This document shows positions 34,411 to 43,874 of a stretch of 64,000 bases of DNA, one piece after another. The stretch is from contig CACXIV010000001.1 in the NCBI GenBank assembly GCA_902767845.1, forward strand, positions 109,083 through 173,082, read 5' to 3'. The notes under the pieces were generated by a model, which had not been told where the DNA came from, made no database searches, and saw nothing but the letters and a program-made list of their open reading frames with translations. How positions within the stretch are numbered: the first letter of the stretch is position 1; each line of letters begins with the position of its first letter. The DNA is from an uncultured Ruminococcus sp. (GTDB lineage: Bacteria > Bacillota > Clostridia > Oscillospirales > Acutalibacteraceae). The position numbers and the translations under genes were made by a program.

Positions 34411-34929
34411 ATGAAGTATTGTAAAAAATGCAGACGACTGTACGCGGACAGCGAGCAAAACTGCACCGAGTGCAAAAAACACTACGCGCTCGAGCCTATC
34501 GAGGACGACACAACGCCGGTTTATCTGACGTCGGCTTCGGGCTTTGAGCTCGACAGGATACAGGCGGCGCTTGAGGACAGCTCCATTCCGAGCGCGTCTC
34601 AGCCCCGCGCAAAGGCTCTGTCTGCCGACGCTGTCACGGGCAGCGACAAGACCGACAGGGACATCCTCGTGCCTTACTCGGCGCTTGATCAGGCTCGCGA
34701 CGTGTGTATCGGCATCGGCGCCATCAAGCCCGACGGGGAGGAACCCGTTGTCGACGAAAAGGATATCGAGGACGCTGTTGATTCGGAAATCGACGAATCT
34801 CAGCTCATTAGCCCTGCCAAGCGCACAACGATCAAGATAGTATCGGCGATCCTTTTGATCGTGATCGCGTGCCTTGTGATCTGGGGCACCGATTTCATAA
34901 CAGGTCTTATAAAGGGCTTGTTTGGTTAA
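34411..34929 (+). CDS. Zinc-ribbon protein with DUF2007-like domain and C-terminal membrane helix
   Basis: 172 aa. Zinc ribbon (CKKC at 4-7, CTEC at 18-21), a middle unit TSASGFELDRIQAALEDSSI...ILVPYSALDQARDV resembling DUF2007 (ligand-binding PII-like fold), an acidic linker and one membrane helix (about 143-166) near the C-terminus, so the domains face the cytoplasm. RBS AGAGG before ATG. metY follows after 32 bases and may be co-transcribed. Function unknown; the pattern resembles small sensors found beside many Clostridia housekeeping genes. Confidence 0.75.
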   Translation: MKYCKKCRRLYADSEQNCTECKKHYALEPIEDDTTPVYLTSASGFELDRIQAALEDSSIPSASQPRAKALSADAVTGSDKTDRDILVPYSALDQARDVCIGIGAIKPDGEEPVVDEKDIEDAVDSEIDESQLISPAKRTTIKIVSAILLIVIACLVIWGTDFITGLIKGLFG

Positions 34930-34961
34930 GCGGAAATAAATTCAGCAAGGAGAGATTCAAA

Positions 34962-36233
34962 ATGAAAATAGAAACAAAATGTCTACATTCGGGCTATGAG
35001 CCCAAAAACGGTGAGCCCAGACAGCTCCCGATCTACCAGAGCACGACATGGAAGTACGCCTCCAGCGACGACATGGGCAAGCTTTTCGACCTTGAGGCGA
35101 GCGGATATTTCTACACCCGTCTGCAAAACCCCACCAACGACGCCGTAGCAGCAAAGCTTGCGGCTCTCGAGGGCGGCGTAGCGGCAATGCTGACTTCGAG
35201 CGGACAGGCCGCAAACTTCTTCGCGCTCTTTAATATCTGCGAATGCGGCAGCCACATAATCGCTTCTTCGGCGATCTACGGCGGCACCTACAACCTGCTC
35301 GGCGTAACGCTGAAGAAAATGGGTATCGACGTCACCTTTGTAAATCAGGATCTTCCCGAGGAGGAGCTCGCCAAGGAGTTCAGACCTAACACCCGCGCGG
35401 TATTCGGCGAGACCATCACCAACCCGACCGTTACCGTGCTTGATATCGAAAAATTCGCGCGTCTCGCTCATTCCCACGGCGTACCGCTCATCGTTGACAA
35501 CACTTTTGCCACTCCGGTAAACTGCCGTCCGATCGAATGGGGAGCGGATATCGTCACACACTCTACCACAAAGTACATGGACGGTCATGCCATCAGCGTA
35601 GGCGGTGCTATCATAGACAGCGGCAACTTTGACTGGATGGCTCACGCCGACAAATACCCGGGACTCACCACTCCCGACGAAAGCTATCACGGACTCGTTT
35701 ACGCCGAGAAGTTCGGCAAGCTGGGCTATATCACCAAGGCGACCTCCCAGCTCATGCGCGATCTCGGCTCGATCCAGTCTCCTCAAAACGCCTTTTATCT
35801 CAATAACGGACTCGAGAGCCTTCATGTAAGGATGCAGCGCCACTGCTCAAACGCTCTCGCGGTCGCTGAGTTCCTGAAATCTCAGGACAAGGTCGCGTGG
35901 ATCCACTATCCCGGACTTGAGGGCGACAAATACTACGACCTCGACCAAAAATACCTGCCTAACGGCTCGTGCGGAGTTATCGCGTTCGCCGTAAAGGGCG
36001 GCAGGGAAAAGGCGATAAAGTTCATGGACAGCCTCAGGCTCGCGATCATCGCGACCCATGTTGCCGACGCGCGCACATGCCTGCTCCATCCCGCGAGCCA
36101 CACTCACCGTCAGCTCTCGGATCAGCAGCTTATCGAGGCAGGCATCGCTCCCGATCTTATCAGACTTTCGGTCGGACTTGAGAACGCGGACGACCTCATC
36201 GCCGACCTCGCTCAGGCGCTTGACAAGATTTAA
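34962..36233 (+). CDS. O-acetylhomoserine sulfhydrylase-type PLP enzyme
   Basis: 423 aa. Cys/Met metabolism PLP enzyme: TKCLHSGYEPKNGEPRQLPI at the start, YTRLQNPTNDAVA, VTHSTTKYMDGH with the PLP lysine, and the C-terminal SVGLENADDLIADL. Length and motifs fit MetY (O-acetylhomoserine plus sulfide to homocysteine) better than cystathionine gamma-synthase (about 380 aa). RBS CAAGGAGAG before ATG 34962; an earlier in-frame start would overlap the preceding gene. Links with cysK at 30005 as the sulfide-assimilation set. Confidence 0.9.
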   Translation: MKIETKCLHSGYEPKNGEPRQLPIYQSTTWKYASSDDMGKLFDLEASGYFYTRLQNPTNDAVAAKLAALEGGVAAMLTSSGQAANFFALFNICECGSHIIASSAIYGGTYNLLGVTLKKMGIDVTFVNQDLPEEELAKEFRPNTRAVFGETITNPTVTVLDIEKFARLAHSHGVPLIVDNTFATPVNCRPIEWGADIVTHSTTKYMDGHAISVGGAIIDSGNFDWMAHADKYPGLTTPDESYHGLVYAEKFGKLGYITKATSQLMRDLGSIQSPQNAFYLNNGLESLHVRMQRHCSNALAVAEFLKSQDKVAWIHYPGLEGDKYYDLDQKYLPNGSCGVIAFAVKGGREKAIKFMDSLRLAIIATHVADARTCLLHPASHTHRQLSDQQLIEAGIAPDLIRLSVGLENADDLIADLAQALDKI

Positions 36234-36339
36234 GGCGATACTGTTATTCGGGCGCGCACGGCGAAGGGCTTTCAATTCCCGCGCCGTCGCCTGACGAGCA
36301 TACTTTACTATTAAATAATAATGTGAACGGAGGGGTTTT

Positions 36340-37038
36340 ATGTCAGCATTTGTATCCGCTGTTATCGTAGCCGCGGGCGGTTCCGTAAGAATGGGAAGCG
36401 CGGAAAGCAAGCAGTTTATCCCGCTTTTGGGCAAGCCTGCGATCGAATATACGCTCAGAGCGTTTGAGGCATGCGGCCTTATCAGCGAGATCGTGGTGGT
36501 CTGCCGCGACTCGGACGCCGAACGGATAAAAACGATCGCCGCGGACAGCGGTATCGGCAAGCTCAGCGCGGTCGTTAACGGAGGCAAGAGCAGGGCGCAC
36601 AGCGTTAAGAACGGGATCTCCGCCGCAAGCGCGGAGGCGAAGTATTACGCCATCCATGACGGCGCGCGTCCGCTTATCACACCCTCGGAGATCGAATGCG
36701 TCGTTAAAGCGGCTTTTGAATCCGGCGCGGCAACGCTCGGAACAGCCGTTACCGACACCGTAAAGATCGTTGACGAAAACGGCACGATCGAAAGCACTCC
36801 GCTGCGCTCCGCGCTCAGGGCGGTGCAGACCCCTCAGGTATTCGACAGCGAGCTTTACTCCTTCGCGCTCGAAAAAGCGGAGCACAGGCTCGGCGAGTTC
36901 ACCGACGACTGTTCGCTGATAGAGGACATGGGCGGCGAAGTGACCGTTGTTGACGGCAGCGCCGAGAACATCAAGCTCACCACTCCGATCGACATCGTGA
37001 TCGCCGAGAGCATTTTGAAAGCGAGGGGAGAGTCGTAA
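36340..37038 (+). CDS. ispD: 2-C-methyl-D-erythritol 4-phosphate cytidylyltransferase
   Basis: 232 aa. Third step of the MEP isoprenoid pathway. [13 protein letters not shown] is the CTP-binding loop, HDGARPLI and TDTVK the catalytic region, and [20 protein letters not shown] the C-terminal signature. RBS CGGAGGGG. Overlaps ispF by one base (TAATG). Confidence 0.96.
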   Translation: MSAFVSAVIVAAGGSVRMGSAESKQFIPLLGKPAIEYTLRAFEACGLISEIVVVCRDSDAERIKTIAADSGIGKLSAVVNGGKSRAHSVKNGISAASAEAKYYAIHDGARPLITPSEIECVVKAAFESGAATLGTAVTDTVKIVDENGTIESTPLRSALRAVQTPQVFDSELYSFALEKAEHRLGEFTDDCSLIEDMGGEVTVVDGSAENIKLTTPIDIVIAESILKARGES

Positions 37039-37505
37039 TGAGGATCGGCAACGGATACGACGTTCACCGCTTTGCAGAGGATCGCGACCTTATCCTCGGC
37101 GGCGTAAAGATACCATACGAATACGGTCTGCTCGGTCATTCCGACGCGGACGTGCTGCTCCACGCGATAATGGACGCGCTTTTGGGAGCGGCGGCGCTGG
37201 GCGACATCGGTAAGCTTTTTCCCGATACCGACGAGCGCTTCAAAGGCGCCGACAGCCTAAAGCTCCTCAGCGAGGTCTCGCTCGTTCTGCGCGCGAACAA
37301 TTACAGGATCGTGAATATCGACTCGATCGTGATCGCGCAGAAACCCAAGCTCGCGCCTCATATTGAGCAGATGCGCGAAAATATTGCCAGAGCCTGCCAA
37401 ATCGAGACCGATCGGGTCAGCGTAAAGGCAACCACCGAGGAAAGGCTGGGCTTTACCGGCAGACTCGAGGGTATCTCCGCGCACGCGGTATGCTTAATAG
37501 AATAA
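37038..37505 (+). CDS. ispF: 2-C-methyl-D-erythritol 2,4-cyclodiphosphate synthase
   Basis: 155 aa. Forms the cyclic diphosphate in the MEP pathway. GNGYDVHRF and [20 protein letters not shown] carry the metal-binding Asp/His, [11 protein letters not shown] and [11 protein letters not shown] the active-site loops. Coupled to ispD, with which it is fused in some bacteria. Confidence 0.96.
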   Translation: MRIGNGYDVHRFAEDRDLILGGVKIPYEYGLLGHSDADVLLHAIMDALLGAAALGDIGKLFPDTDERFKGADSLKLLSEVSLVLRANNYRIVNIDSIVIAQKPKLAPHIEQMRENIARACQIETDRVSVKATTEERLGFTGRLEGISAHAVCLIE

Positions 37506-37512
37506 AAATATT

Positions 37513-37543
37513 ACCTCGTTCATATTATTGAGCGAGGTGTTTT
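37513..37543 (+). terminator. Hairpin terminator of ispDF overlapping the dacF ribosome site
   Basis: ACCTCGTTCA 37513-37522 pairs with TGAGCGAGGT 37529-37538 (10 bp, one wobble, loop TATTAT), followed by GTTTTT. The 3' arm contains the dacF ribosome site GAGGTG (37534-37539). Confidence 0.7.
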
Positions 37544-37544
37544 T

Positions 37545-38681
37545 ATGTTCAAGAGAGGAATGTTATCACTGATCCTTGCCGCGGTCATGCTTTGCGCTGC
37601 AGTGCCGGTTCACGCGCTCGACGAAAACAGCGTAACGGCTCCGGCGGCGGTACTTATGGAAGCGCGGACAGGTAAAATTCTTTATGAGAAAAATGCGCAC
37701 GAGCAGCGGCCGTGCGCCTCTGTCACAAAGGTCATGACCTTGCTGCTCGTGTTTGAGGCTATGGACAGGGGAGAGCTGAGCCCCGATACCATGATCTCCG
37801 CCTCGGAGCACGCGGCGTCGATGGGCGGAAGCGACATCTGGCTTGAACCGGGCGAGACCATGTCCGCCGACGATATGATAAAGGCGACGGTGGTAGCCTC
37901 GGCTAACGACGCGGCTGTCGCGCTCGCCGAGCAGGTCAGCGGCAGCGAGGAGGCTTTTGTCGAGAGGATGAACGAGCGCGCATCAGAGCTCGGAATGAAC
38001 GACACGGTGTTCAAAAACTGCAACGGGCTCGACGAGGAGGGGCATGTCACCTCGGCGCACGACGTCGCGGTAATGTCTCGCGAGCTGACAAAGCACGGCA
38101 AGATATTCGACTACACGTCTATCTGGATAGACTATTTGCGCGGCGGCAAGACCCAGCTCGTCAACACGAACAAGCTTTTAAAGACCTACAAGGGCATAAC
38201 CGGACTTAAAACCGGCACGACCGACGATGCCGGCTGCTGCATTTCCGCAACCGCCACGCGCGACGGCATGAGCCTTATCGGCGTTGTTCTCGGCTGCGAC
38301 AACGGCAAAAAGCGGTTTGCGGAGGCTGCCGCTCTACTTGATTACGGCTTTGCTAATTATTCTGTAAAAGAATTAACAGTTCCCGAGGATATGCCTGTTT
38401 CGATCGGGGTAAACAACGGTATGCGCGATTCGGTCGGACTGAGCTGCAAGGTCGATTCCGGCTTTGTCACAGGTAAGGCCACCTCCGACGAGATCATCTG
38501 CGACGCCGATCTTCCCGAAAGCGTCGACGCCCCGGTTCAAAAGGGGCAGGTCGTAGGCAGGCTAAGCTTCACCTCGGGCGATCAAAAGCGTGATTTTGAT
38601 ATCACCGCCGACGAGGACGTGGAGCAGATCTCATTCGGAGCGGTATTCAACAAGGCTCTTAATTCTTTGCTGGCATTATAA
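37545..38681 (+). CDS. D-alanyl-D-alanine carboxypeptidase (PBP5/DacF type)
   Basis: 378 aa. Signal peptide (LSLILAAVMLCAAVPVHA), then a serine peptidase S11 domain: SVTKVMT (SxxK), SANDAA (SxN) and KTGTTDDAG (KTG), and a C-terminal beta-rich PBP5_C domain from about 275. Trims the terminal D-Ala of peptidoglycan stem peptides outside the cell. In spore formers DacF works on cortex or forespore wall; here that is only suggested by similarity and by nearby spore genes. Its ribosome site lies in the hairpin at 37513-37538. Confidence 0.92.
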   Translation: MFKRGMLSLILAAVMLCAAVPVHALDENSVTAPAAVLMEARTGKILYEKNAHEQRPCASVTKVMTLLLVFEAMDRGELSPDTMISASEHAASMGGSDIWLEPGETMSADDMIKATVVASANDAAVALAEQVSGSEEAFVERMNERASELGMNDTVFKNCNGLDEEGHVTSAHDVAVMSRELTKHGKIFDYTSIWIDYLRGGKTQLVNTNKLLKTYKGITGLKTGTTDDAGCCISATATRDGMSLIGVVLGCDNGKKRFAEAAALLDYGFANYSVKELTVPEDMPVSIGVNNGMRDSVGLSCKVDSGFVTGKATSDEIICDADLPESVDAPVQKGQVVGRLSFTSGDQKRDFDITADEDVEQISFGAVFNKALNSLLAL

Positions 38682-38724
38682 ACCGCTCAAACTCCCCATA
38701 AACAAAAATTATATCTTAAATAAC

Positions 38725-38753
38725 TTGAAATATAATCCGTTATATAGTATAAT
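38725..38753 (+). promoter_or_regulatory. pgi promoter
   Basis: TTGAAA (38725-38730), 17-bp spacer, TATAAT (38748-38753). Confidence 0.75.
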
Positions 38754-38784
38754 GGAACCAATAATAATTATGGAGGAGTAGCAT

Positions 38785-40122
38785 ATGGCAACAAAACTCA
38801 ATGATAAATATTTGACCGGCTTTGTAGCCGATCATGAGCTTGCAGGCGTCGCGGCTGAGGTCAAGGCGGCTCATCAGGCTCTTCACGACGGCACAGGACT
38901 CGGCAACGATTTCATAGGCTGGCTTCATCTGCCGACAAATTACGATAAAGAGGAGTTCGCGCGTATAAAGGCTGCCGCGGAGAAGATCAAAAAGGATACC
39001 GATGTTTTCGTAGTGATCGGTATCGGCGGATCATATCTCGGTGCTCGCGCCGCGATCGAATTTCTCACCTCGCAGAATTACAACCTTACCTGCAAGGACA
39101 CTCCGCAGATCTTCTTTACGGGCAACTCGATCAGCTCAGATTCGCTCGCTGAGGTAATGGAGCTTTGCGAGGGCAAGGACGTTTCTATCAACATGATCTC
39201 TAAGTCGGGCACGACCACAGAGCCCGCTATTGCTTTCCGCGTATTCCGCGAAATGCTCGAGAAAAAGTACGGCAAGGAAGGCGCCCGCGAGCGTATCTAC
39301 TGTACGACCGACAAGGCGAGGGGAACCCTCAAGGAGCTTGCCGACAAGGAAGGCTACGAAACCTTTGTAGTACCCGACGACGTAGGCGGACGTTTCTCTG
39401 TTCTCACGGCTGTAGGACTTCTTCCGATCGCTGTTTCCGGCGCGGATATCGACGCTCTCATGCAGGGCGCTCAGAAGGCGGAGTCTGATTTTGACAACGA
39501 CGACGTAATGACAAACGACTGCTACAAGTACGCCGCTCTGCGCAATATTCTTTACCGCAAGGGCAAGACCATGGAGATTATGGTTTCCTACGAGCCTGCC
39601 TACACAATGATGGCGGAGTGGTTCAAGCAGCTCTTTGGCGAGAGCGAGGGCAAGGACAACAAGGGCATTTTCCCCGCGAGCGTTGTATTCTCGACCGACC
39701 TCCACTCGCTCGGACAGTACATTCAGGACGGCAGACGCACCATGTTCGAGACCGTTGTTCTCTTTGACAAGGTCAAGAAGGAGGTCACCCTCGGCACCGA
39801 TCCCACAAACGTAGACGGACTCAACTTCCTTTCGGGCAAGACGATGGGCTTTGTAAACCGCAAGGCGTTTGAGGGCACCGTACTGGCTCACAACGACGGC
39901 GGAGTTCCCAATATCGCCGTAGAGGTTCCCGAGATGAACGAGAGCGAGCTCGGCTACCTGATCTACTTCTTCGAGAAGGCATGCGCGATCTCAGGCTATA
40001 TGCTCGGCGTTAATCCGTTCAACCAGCCCGGCGTTGAAAGCTACAAGAAGAACATGTTTGCCCTTCTCGGCAAACCCGGCTATGAAGATCAGAAGGCGGC
40101 GCTCGAGGCGCGCCTCGGCTGA
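38785..40122 (+). CDS. pgi: Glucose-6-phosphate isomerase
   Basis: 445 aa, the shorter Firmicute form. [19 protein letters not shown] is the sugar-phosphate loop, [13 protein letters not shown] the SIS motif, and [12 protein letters not shown] the C-terminal signature with the catalytic Lys. Interconverts G6P and F6P in glycolysis. RBS TGGAGGAG. Monocistronic promoter; no terminator seen before the next gene. Confidence 0.97.
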   Translation: MATKLNDKYLTGFVADHELAGVAAEVKAAHQALHDGTGLGNDFIGWLHLPTNYDKEEFARIKAAAEKIKKDTDVFVVIGIGGSYLGARAAIEFLTSQNYNLTCKDTPQIFFTGNSISSDSLAEVMELCEGKDVSINMISKSGTTTEPAIAFRVFREMLEKKYGKEGARERIYCTTDKARGTLKELADKEGYETFVVPDDVGGRFSVLTAVGLLPIAVSGADIDALMQGAQKAESDFDNDDVMTNDCYKYAALRNILYRKGKTMEIMVSYEPAYTMMAEWFKQLFGESEGKDNKGIFPASVVFSTDLHSLGQYIQDGRRTMFETVVLFDKVKKEVTLGTDPTNVDGLNFLSGKTMGFVNRKAFEGTVLAHNDGGVPNIAVEVPEMNESELGYLIYFFEKACAISGYMLGVNPFNQPGVESYKKNMFALLGKPGYEDQKAALEARLG

Positions 40123-40199
40123 TGCTTCATACGGCAGTTATTTGACGGAGAATATAATCAGTTCATAAATATATCGTAAAAATAAAGGAGGACTTTTCA

Positions 40200-40616
40200 A
40201 TGGTTACTTTACTGATCGGCAAAAAAGGCGCCGGAAAAACAAAAAAACTCATCGCACTGGCTAACGAGGCTGTTGCGGCTTCCTCGGGCAACGTTGTTGT
40301 TATCGAGAAGGGCGCTAAGCTCACCTACGACGTTACACATAAGGCAAGACTGATCGACACAGAGCAGTACAACATCACCGGTTTTGATATGCTTTACGGC
40401 TTTATCAGCGGTATCTGCGCCGGCAACTATGACGTTACGGACATCCTTGTTGATTCTACCTTCAAGATCGCTCCCGAGGCTATCAGCGGACTCGAGGGCT
40501 TTACAAAGAAGCTTCAGGATCTCAGCGAGACTACATCGACTAACATCGTTCTTCTCATCTCTGCTGACGAGGCTGACATCCCGGATTCTATCAACGCGGT
40601 CTGCGAGACTGTTTGA
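40200..40616 (+). CDS. Small P-loop NTPase-like protein
   Basis: 138 aa, family not recognised. Starts VTLLIGKKGAGKTKKL, a Walker A (GxxGxGKT) at residues 7-14, and has a Walker B-like strand DILVDST around residue 82, then a helical end with a final LLISADEADIPD strand. This is close to the smallest size for a P-loop fold, with no room for an added domain. Strong RBS AAAGGAGG before ATG. Possible weak promoter TTGACG at 40142. Cytosolic and probably soluble. Confidence 0.75.
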   Translation: MVTLLIGKKGAGKTKKLIALANEAVAASSGNVVVIEKGAKLTYDVTHKARLIDTEQYNITGFDMLYGFISGICAGNYDVTDILVDSTFKIAPEAISGLEGFTKKLQDLSETTSTNIVLLISADEADIPDSINAVCETV

Positions 40617-40632
40617 TCTATCAGCAATTAAC

Positions 40633-40672
40633 AATGAGCCGTTGACCGCGAGGTTTTCGGCTCATTTTTTGC
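40633..40672 (+). terminator. Terminator of the P-loop gene
   Basis: AATGAGCCG 40633-40641 with CGGCTCATT 40658-40666, then T-run. Confidence 0.8.
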
Positions 40673-40864
40673 GCCGAATCTGAGGCTCGGGCGAGATCCC
40701 AAAGCGGCGGAAAAATGACGTGATCCGGCAAAATATCAAGGCTAAGTCCGCTGAGATTTTTGAATGATTTAAGAGTATGAGATAGATATAATTCTATAGA
40801 AGAATAATATATTGATTAGACAGTTTTTATCTCAAATTTCGGCTTATTTTCTGTAAATTTTCGG
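40673..40864. other. Non-coding stretch, nothing clear
   Basis: About 190 bp between the terminator and the next promoter. AT-rich in the second half; no gene or stable structure seen beyond a TTCTATAGAA palindrome near 40794. Confidence 0.4.
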
Positions 40865-40893
40865 TTGACAAAGCCCGAATCCTTTTGTATAAT
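40865..40893 (+). promoter_or_regulatory. yceD-rpmF promoter
   Basis: Perfect TTGACA (40865-40870), 17-bp spacer, TATAAT (40888-40893). Confidence 0.85.
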
Positions 40894-40939
40894 AGATAAA
40901 GCGTTTTAATATGCGTTTATGCGGTCTATGAGGTGTAAA

Positions 40940-41437
40940 ATGCTTTTTGACTTAAAATCTGTCTTTCTTAACGACGGCGAAACAAAGCGGCTCAGTTACG
41001 AGCTTGACATCTCTGATATCTCTATGGACGGAGCTTTTCCATTCACTTCTCCCGTGAGGATAACCGCTTCGGCTCACAACCGCGCAAGCCTTGTGACCCT
41101 TACGCTCGACTGCGAGTATGACTATGAGCGTTCCTGCGACCGGTGCGGAGCTTTGCTTACCGGCACCGAAAAGGTCACCTTTACGCACAGGCTTGTTCAG
41201 ACCTTGGTTGACGAGACCAACGACGATTATATTGAAACTCCCGATTTCACGCTCGAGCTTGATGAGGTCGCGGTCACCGACATAATCCTGGGATATCCCA
41301 GGAAGTTCTTATGCCGTGAGGACTGCAGGGGGCTTTGTCAAAGCTGCGGCAAAAATCTCAACGAGGGCGATTGTGACTGCGATAAGCACAGCGTCGACCC
41401 GAGGCTTGAGATTCTGAAACAGTTTATGGAAGAATAA
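40940..41437 (+). CDS. DUF177/YceD family protein
   Basis: 165 aa. Middle CDRCGALLTG and end CREDCRGLCQSCGKNLNEGDCDC give the Cys pattern of the YceD (DUF177) family, tied to 23S rRNA/large-subunit maturation and nearly always followed by rpmF, as here. Start ATG 40940 has GAGGTG upstream; the earlier in-frame ATG codons at 40919 and 40928 lack one. High-level promoter shared with rpmF. Confidence 0.9.
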   Translation: MLFDLKSVFLNDGETKRLSYELDISDISMDGAFPFTSPVRITASAHNRASLVTLTLDCEYDYERSCDRCGALLTGTEKVTFTHRLVQTLVDETNDDYIETPDFTLELDEVAVTDIILGYPRKFLCREDCRGLCQSCGKNLNEGDCDCDKHSVDPRLEILKQFMEE

Positions 41438-41459
41438 TGATATAAGGAGGTCTTTGAAA

Positions 41460-41645
41460 ATGGCAGTACCTACAAGAAAAACATCACACGCGAGAAAGAG
41501 CTCAAGACGTTCAACAGTCTGGAAGCTTGACGCGCCCGCACTCACAACTTGTCCCAACTGCGGCGAGCTTACAGCCGCTCACAAGGCTTGCACAAACTGC
41601 GGCATGTATAAGGGCAGACAGGTAGTAGAGAAGAAGGAAGCTTAA
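41460..41645 (+). CDS. rpmF: Ribosomal protein L32
   Basis: 61 aa. MAVPTRKTSHARKSSRR and WKLDAP are L32 hallmarks; the zinc knuckle CPNC...CTNC is intact, so this is the zinc-binding form. RBS AAGGAGG before ATG 41460. Follows yceD by 22 bases and ends at a terminator. Confidence 0.97.
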   Translation: MAVPTRKTSHARKSSRRSTVWKLDAPALTTCPNCGELTAAHKACTNCGMYKGRQVVEKKEA

Positions 41646-41663
41646 TTCAAGTTTGATTTAAAC

Positions 41664-41695
41664 GGGCGACAGGCTATTCTGTTGCCCTTTTAATC
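41664..41695 (+). terminator. rpmF terminator
   Basis: GGGCGACAG 41664-41672 with CTGTTGCCC 41679-41687 (one wobble), then TTTTAAT. Confidence 0.7.
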
Positions 41696-41771
41696 TGTTT
41701 GGCGGAGTTTATCCCGGATAAAGCCGCCGCCACCTAAACTGTCAACTCTAAATAAACGGAGTAAGATTATT

Positions 41772-43094
41772 ATGAACAAACCCGTAATAGCGATAGTGGG
41801 CAGGCCGAATGTCGGCAAGTCCACGCTGTTTAACAAGCTGATAGGTCAGCGCGTGTCGATAGTCGACGACACGCCCGGCGTTACCCGCGACAGGATATAC
41901 GGCGAGACCGAATGGTGCGGCAAAAAGGCCATGGTCGTCGACACCGGCGGTATCGAGCCGAAAAGCGACGACGTTATCCTGACTCAGATGCGCCGTCAGG
42001 CTCAGCTCGCGATCGACACCGCCAACGTCATTATCCTTGTTACCGACCTGAAAAGCGGACTTGTCGCGACCGATATGGACGTAGCGCAAATGCTTCAGAA
42101 GTCGGGCAAGCCGATCGTTCTTTGCGTTAACAAGTGCGACACCGTCGGCGAACCCTCAATGGATTATTACGAGTTCTATAACCTCGGGCTCGGCGAGCCG
42201 TTTCAGGTTTCCGCGGTACACGGCCACGGCACGGGAGATATGCTCGACAAGGTCTTTGAGTACCTCGACTTTGACGACAGCACCGAGGACGACGATTCCG
42301 TGATAAATGTTGCCGTTATCGGCAAGCCTAACGCCGGAAAGTCCTCGCTTATCAATAAAATAACCGATTCCGAGCGCTGTATAGTTTCAGATATCGCCGG
42401 CACCACGCGCGACACCATCGACACCCTTGTCGAAAACGGTTACGGAAGATTTAACTTTACCGACACCGCCGGACTTCGCCGCAAGAGCAAGATCTACGAC
42501 GATATCGAAAAATACAGTATTCTCCGCGCGAAAATGGCGATCGAACGCTCGGACGTCTGCGTCATCATGATCGACGCGACCGAGGGCGTCACCGAGCAGG
42601 ATACCAAGGTAGCCGGACTCGCCCATGACGCCGGAAGAGCGTGTATTCTCGCCGTAAACAAGTGGGACGCGATCGAAAAGAATGACAAGACCATGCGCGA
42701 GTTTCAAAAGAAGCTCGACTCGGAATTTGCCTTTATGTCATACGCTCCCCAGGTCTTTATCTCCGCAAAGACGGGGCAGAGGATCGACAGGCTGTTTGAG
42801 GCGATTGTCGCCGCCAACGAGAACGCGAGCCTCAGGATCAAGACCGGAATGCTCAACGATCTGCTCGCTCAGGCCACGACGCGCGTTCAGCCTCCGTCGG
42901 ACAAGGGCAGAAGGCTAAAGGTATTCTACATGACTCAGACGGGCGTTAAACCGCCTACCTTTGTCTTTTTTTGCAACGACGCTGAGCTGTTCCATTTTTC
43001 ATATCAGCGTTATCTTGAAAACCGCATACGCGAGGCGTTCTGCTTTGACGGTACGCCGATCAGGATCATCATACGCGAAAGGGGAGACAGATAG
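41772..43094 (+). CDS. der: Ribosome assembly GTPase Der (EngA)
   Basis: 440 aa. Two GTPase domains in tandem: GRPNVGKSTLFNKL with DTPGVTRDR, and GKPNAGKSSLINKI with DIAGTTRDT, then a KH-like C-terminal domain (GTPIRIIIRER end). Needed for 50S assembly. RBS CGGAG. Its stop overlaps the plsY start (TAGTG). Confidence 0.97.
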   Translation: MNKPVIAIVGRPNVGKSTLFNKLIGQRVSIVDDTPGVTRDRIYGETEWCGKKAMVVDTGGIEPKSDDVILTQMRRQAQLAIDTANVIILVTDLKSGLVATDMDVAQMLQKSGKPIVLCVNKCDTVGEPSMDYYEFYNLGLGEPFQVSAVHGHGTGDMLDKVFEYLDFDDSTEDDDSVINVAVIGKPNAGKSSLINKITDSERCIVSDIAGTTRDTIDTLVENGYGRFNFTDTAGLRRKSKIYDDIEKYSILRAKMAIERSDVCVIMIDATEGVTEQDTKVAGLAHDAGRACILAVNKWDAIEKNDKTMREFQKKLDSEFAFMSYAPQVFISAKTGQRIDRLFEAIVAANENASLRIKTGMLNDLLAQATTRVQPPSDKGRRLKVFYMTQTGVKPPTFVFFCNDAELFHFSYQRYLENRIREAFCFDGTPIRIIIRERGDR

Positions 43095-43813
43095 TGGGCT
43101 CATTACCTTTTTTCAGTTTTAACAACTACTGGTTGTGCTATTTGATCACGGCTGTGATCGCATACCTTTTGGGCAGCATCAATCCCGCGGTGATCATCAC
43201 TAAGATTTGCACCAAGGGCAAGCTTGATATCCGAACGGTAGGCAGCGGCAACGCGGGATTTACAAATGTTCTGCGCGCGGTAGGAAAAGTGCCCGCCATC
43301 ATTACCCTTGTCTGCGACGCCCTAAAGTGCGTCGCGGCGGTGCTCATCGGCGGCTTGATTTTTACATATGTCGCAAATGACGTCTCGGCGGTCTGTTCCG
43401 ATAATCCCGGCGAGATAATCAATATCGGAAAGTACATCGCCGGTATTTTCTGTATCCTCGGACATTCCTTTCCGCTGTACTTCCATTTCAGGGGAGGTAA
43501 GGGCGTAGTGTCTGCGGCGGCTCTTATGCTGACCGAGGACTGGAGAGTATTTCTTATGATACTCGGAACCTTTCTTATTCTTTTCTTTATCTCAAAGATA
43601 ATCTCCCTCGGAAGCATCGTCAGCGCGATCATGTACGGACCGTACACGTTTATAATCACGTTTTTCTTCGACTTTAACGGCATGAACCTTTGGTATGTCA
43701 TTATGTCCACCGCGTCGGCGCTGATAATCGGTATCTTCGTCACCGTCAAGCATAAGGACAATATCAGGCGCCTGCTCCGCGGAGAAGAAAAGAAGATAAA
43801 AGCAAAAGATTGA
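43094..43813 (+). CDS. plsY: Glycerol-3-phosphate acyltransferase PlsY
   Basis: 239 aa membrane enzyme moving an acyl group from acyl-phosphate to G3P, the first step of phospholipid synthesis. AYLLGSINPAVIITK, GSGNAGFTNVLR and HSFPLYFHFRGGKGV are the three PlsY motifs; about five membrane helices. GTG start overlaps the der stop; GGGGAG lies upstream. der-plsY adjacency is common in Firmicutes. Slightly longer than usual PlsY (about 200 aa), by a charged C-terminal tail. Confidence 0.95.
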   Translation: MGSLPFFSFNNYWLCYLITAVIAYLLGSINPAVIITKICTKGKLDIRTVGSGNAGFTNVLRAVGKVPAIITLVCDALKCVAAVLIGGLIFTYVANDVSAVCSDNPGEIINIGKYIAGIFCILGHSFPLYFHFRGGKGVVSAAALMLTEDWRVFLMILGTFLILFFISKIISLGSIVSAIMYGPYTFIITFFFDFNGMNLWYVIMSTASALIIGIFVTVKHKDNIRRLLRGEEKKIKAKD

Positions 43814-43819
43814 GTTTCG

Positions 43820-43860
43820 GCTGTTATCCCGGGCAAAGGCTTGGGATAACAGCTTTTTTT
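43820..43860 (+). terminator. der-plsY terminator
   Basis: GCTGTTATCCC 43820-43830 with GGGATAACAGC 43843-43853, then TTTTTTT. Confidence 0.85.
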
Positions 43861-43874
43861 GCTTTGCGCGGCAC

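Noticed and set aside
34930-34961. S-box or T-box upstream of metY
   Set aside because: Only 32 bases separate it from the preceding gene; no room for a riboswitch there.
34983-35843. 286-codon open frame antisense to metY
   Set aside because: Lies fully against a well-supported gene; such long antisense frames come from codon bias. No ribosome site or domain.
39136-39891. 251-codon open frame antisense to pgi
   Set aside because: Shadow of pgi, no ribosome site.
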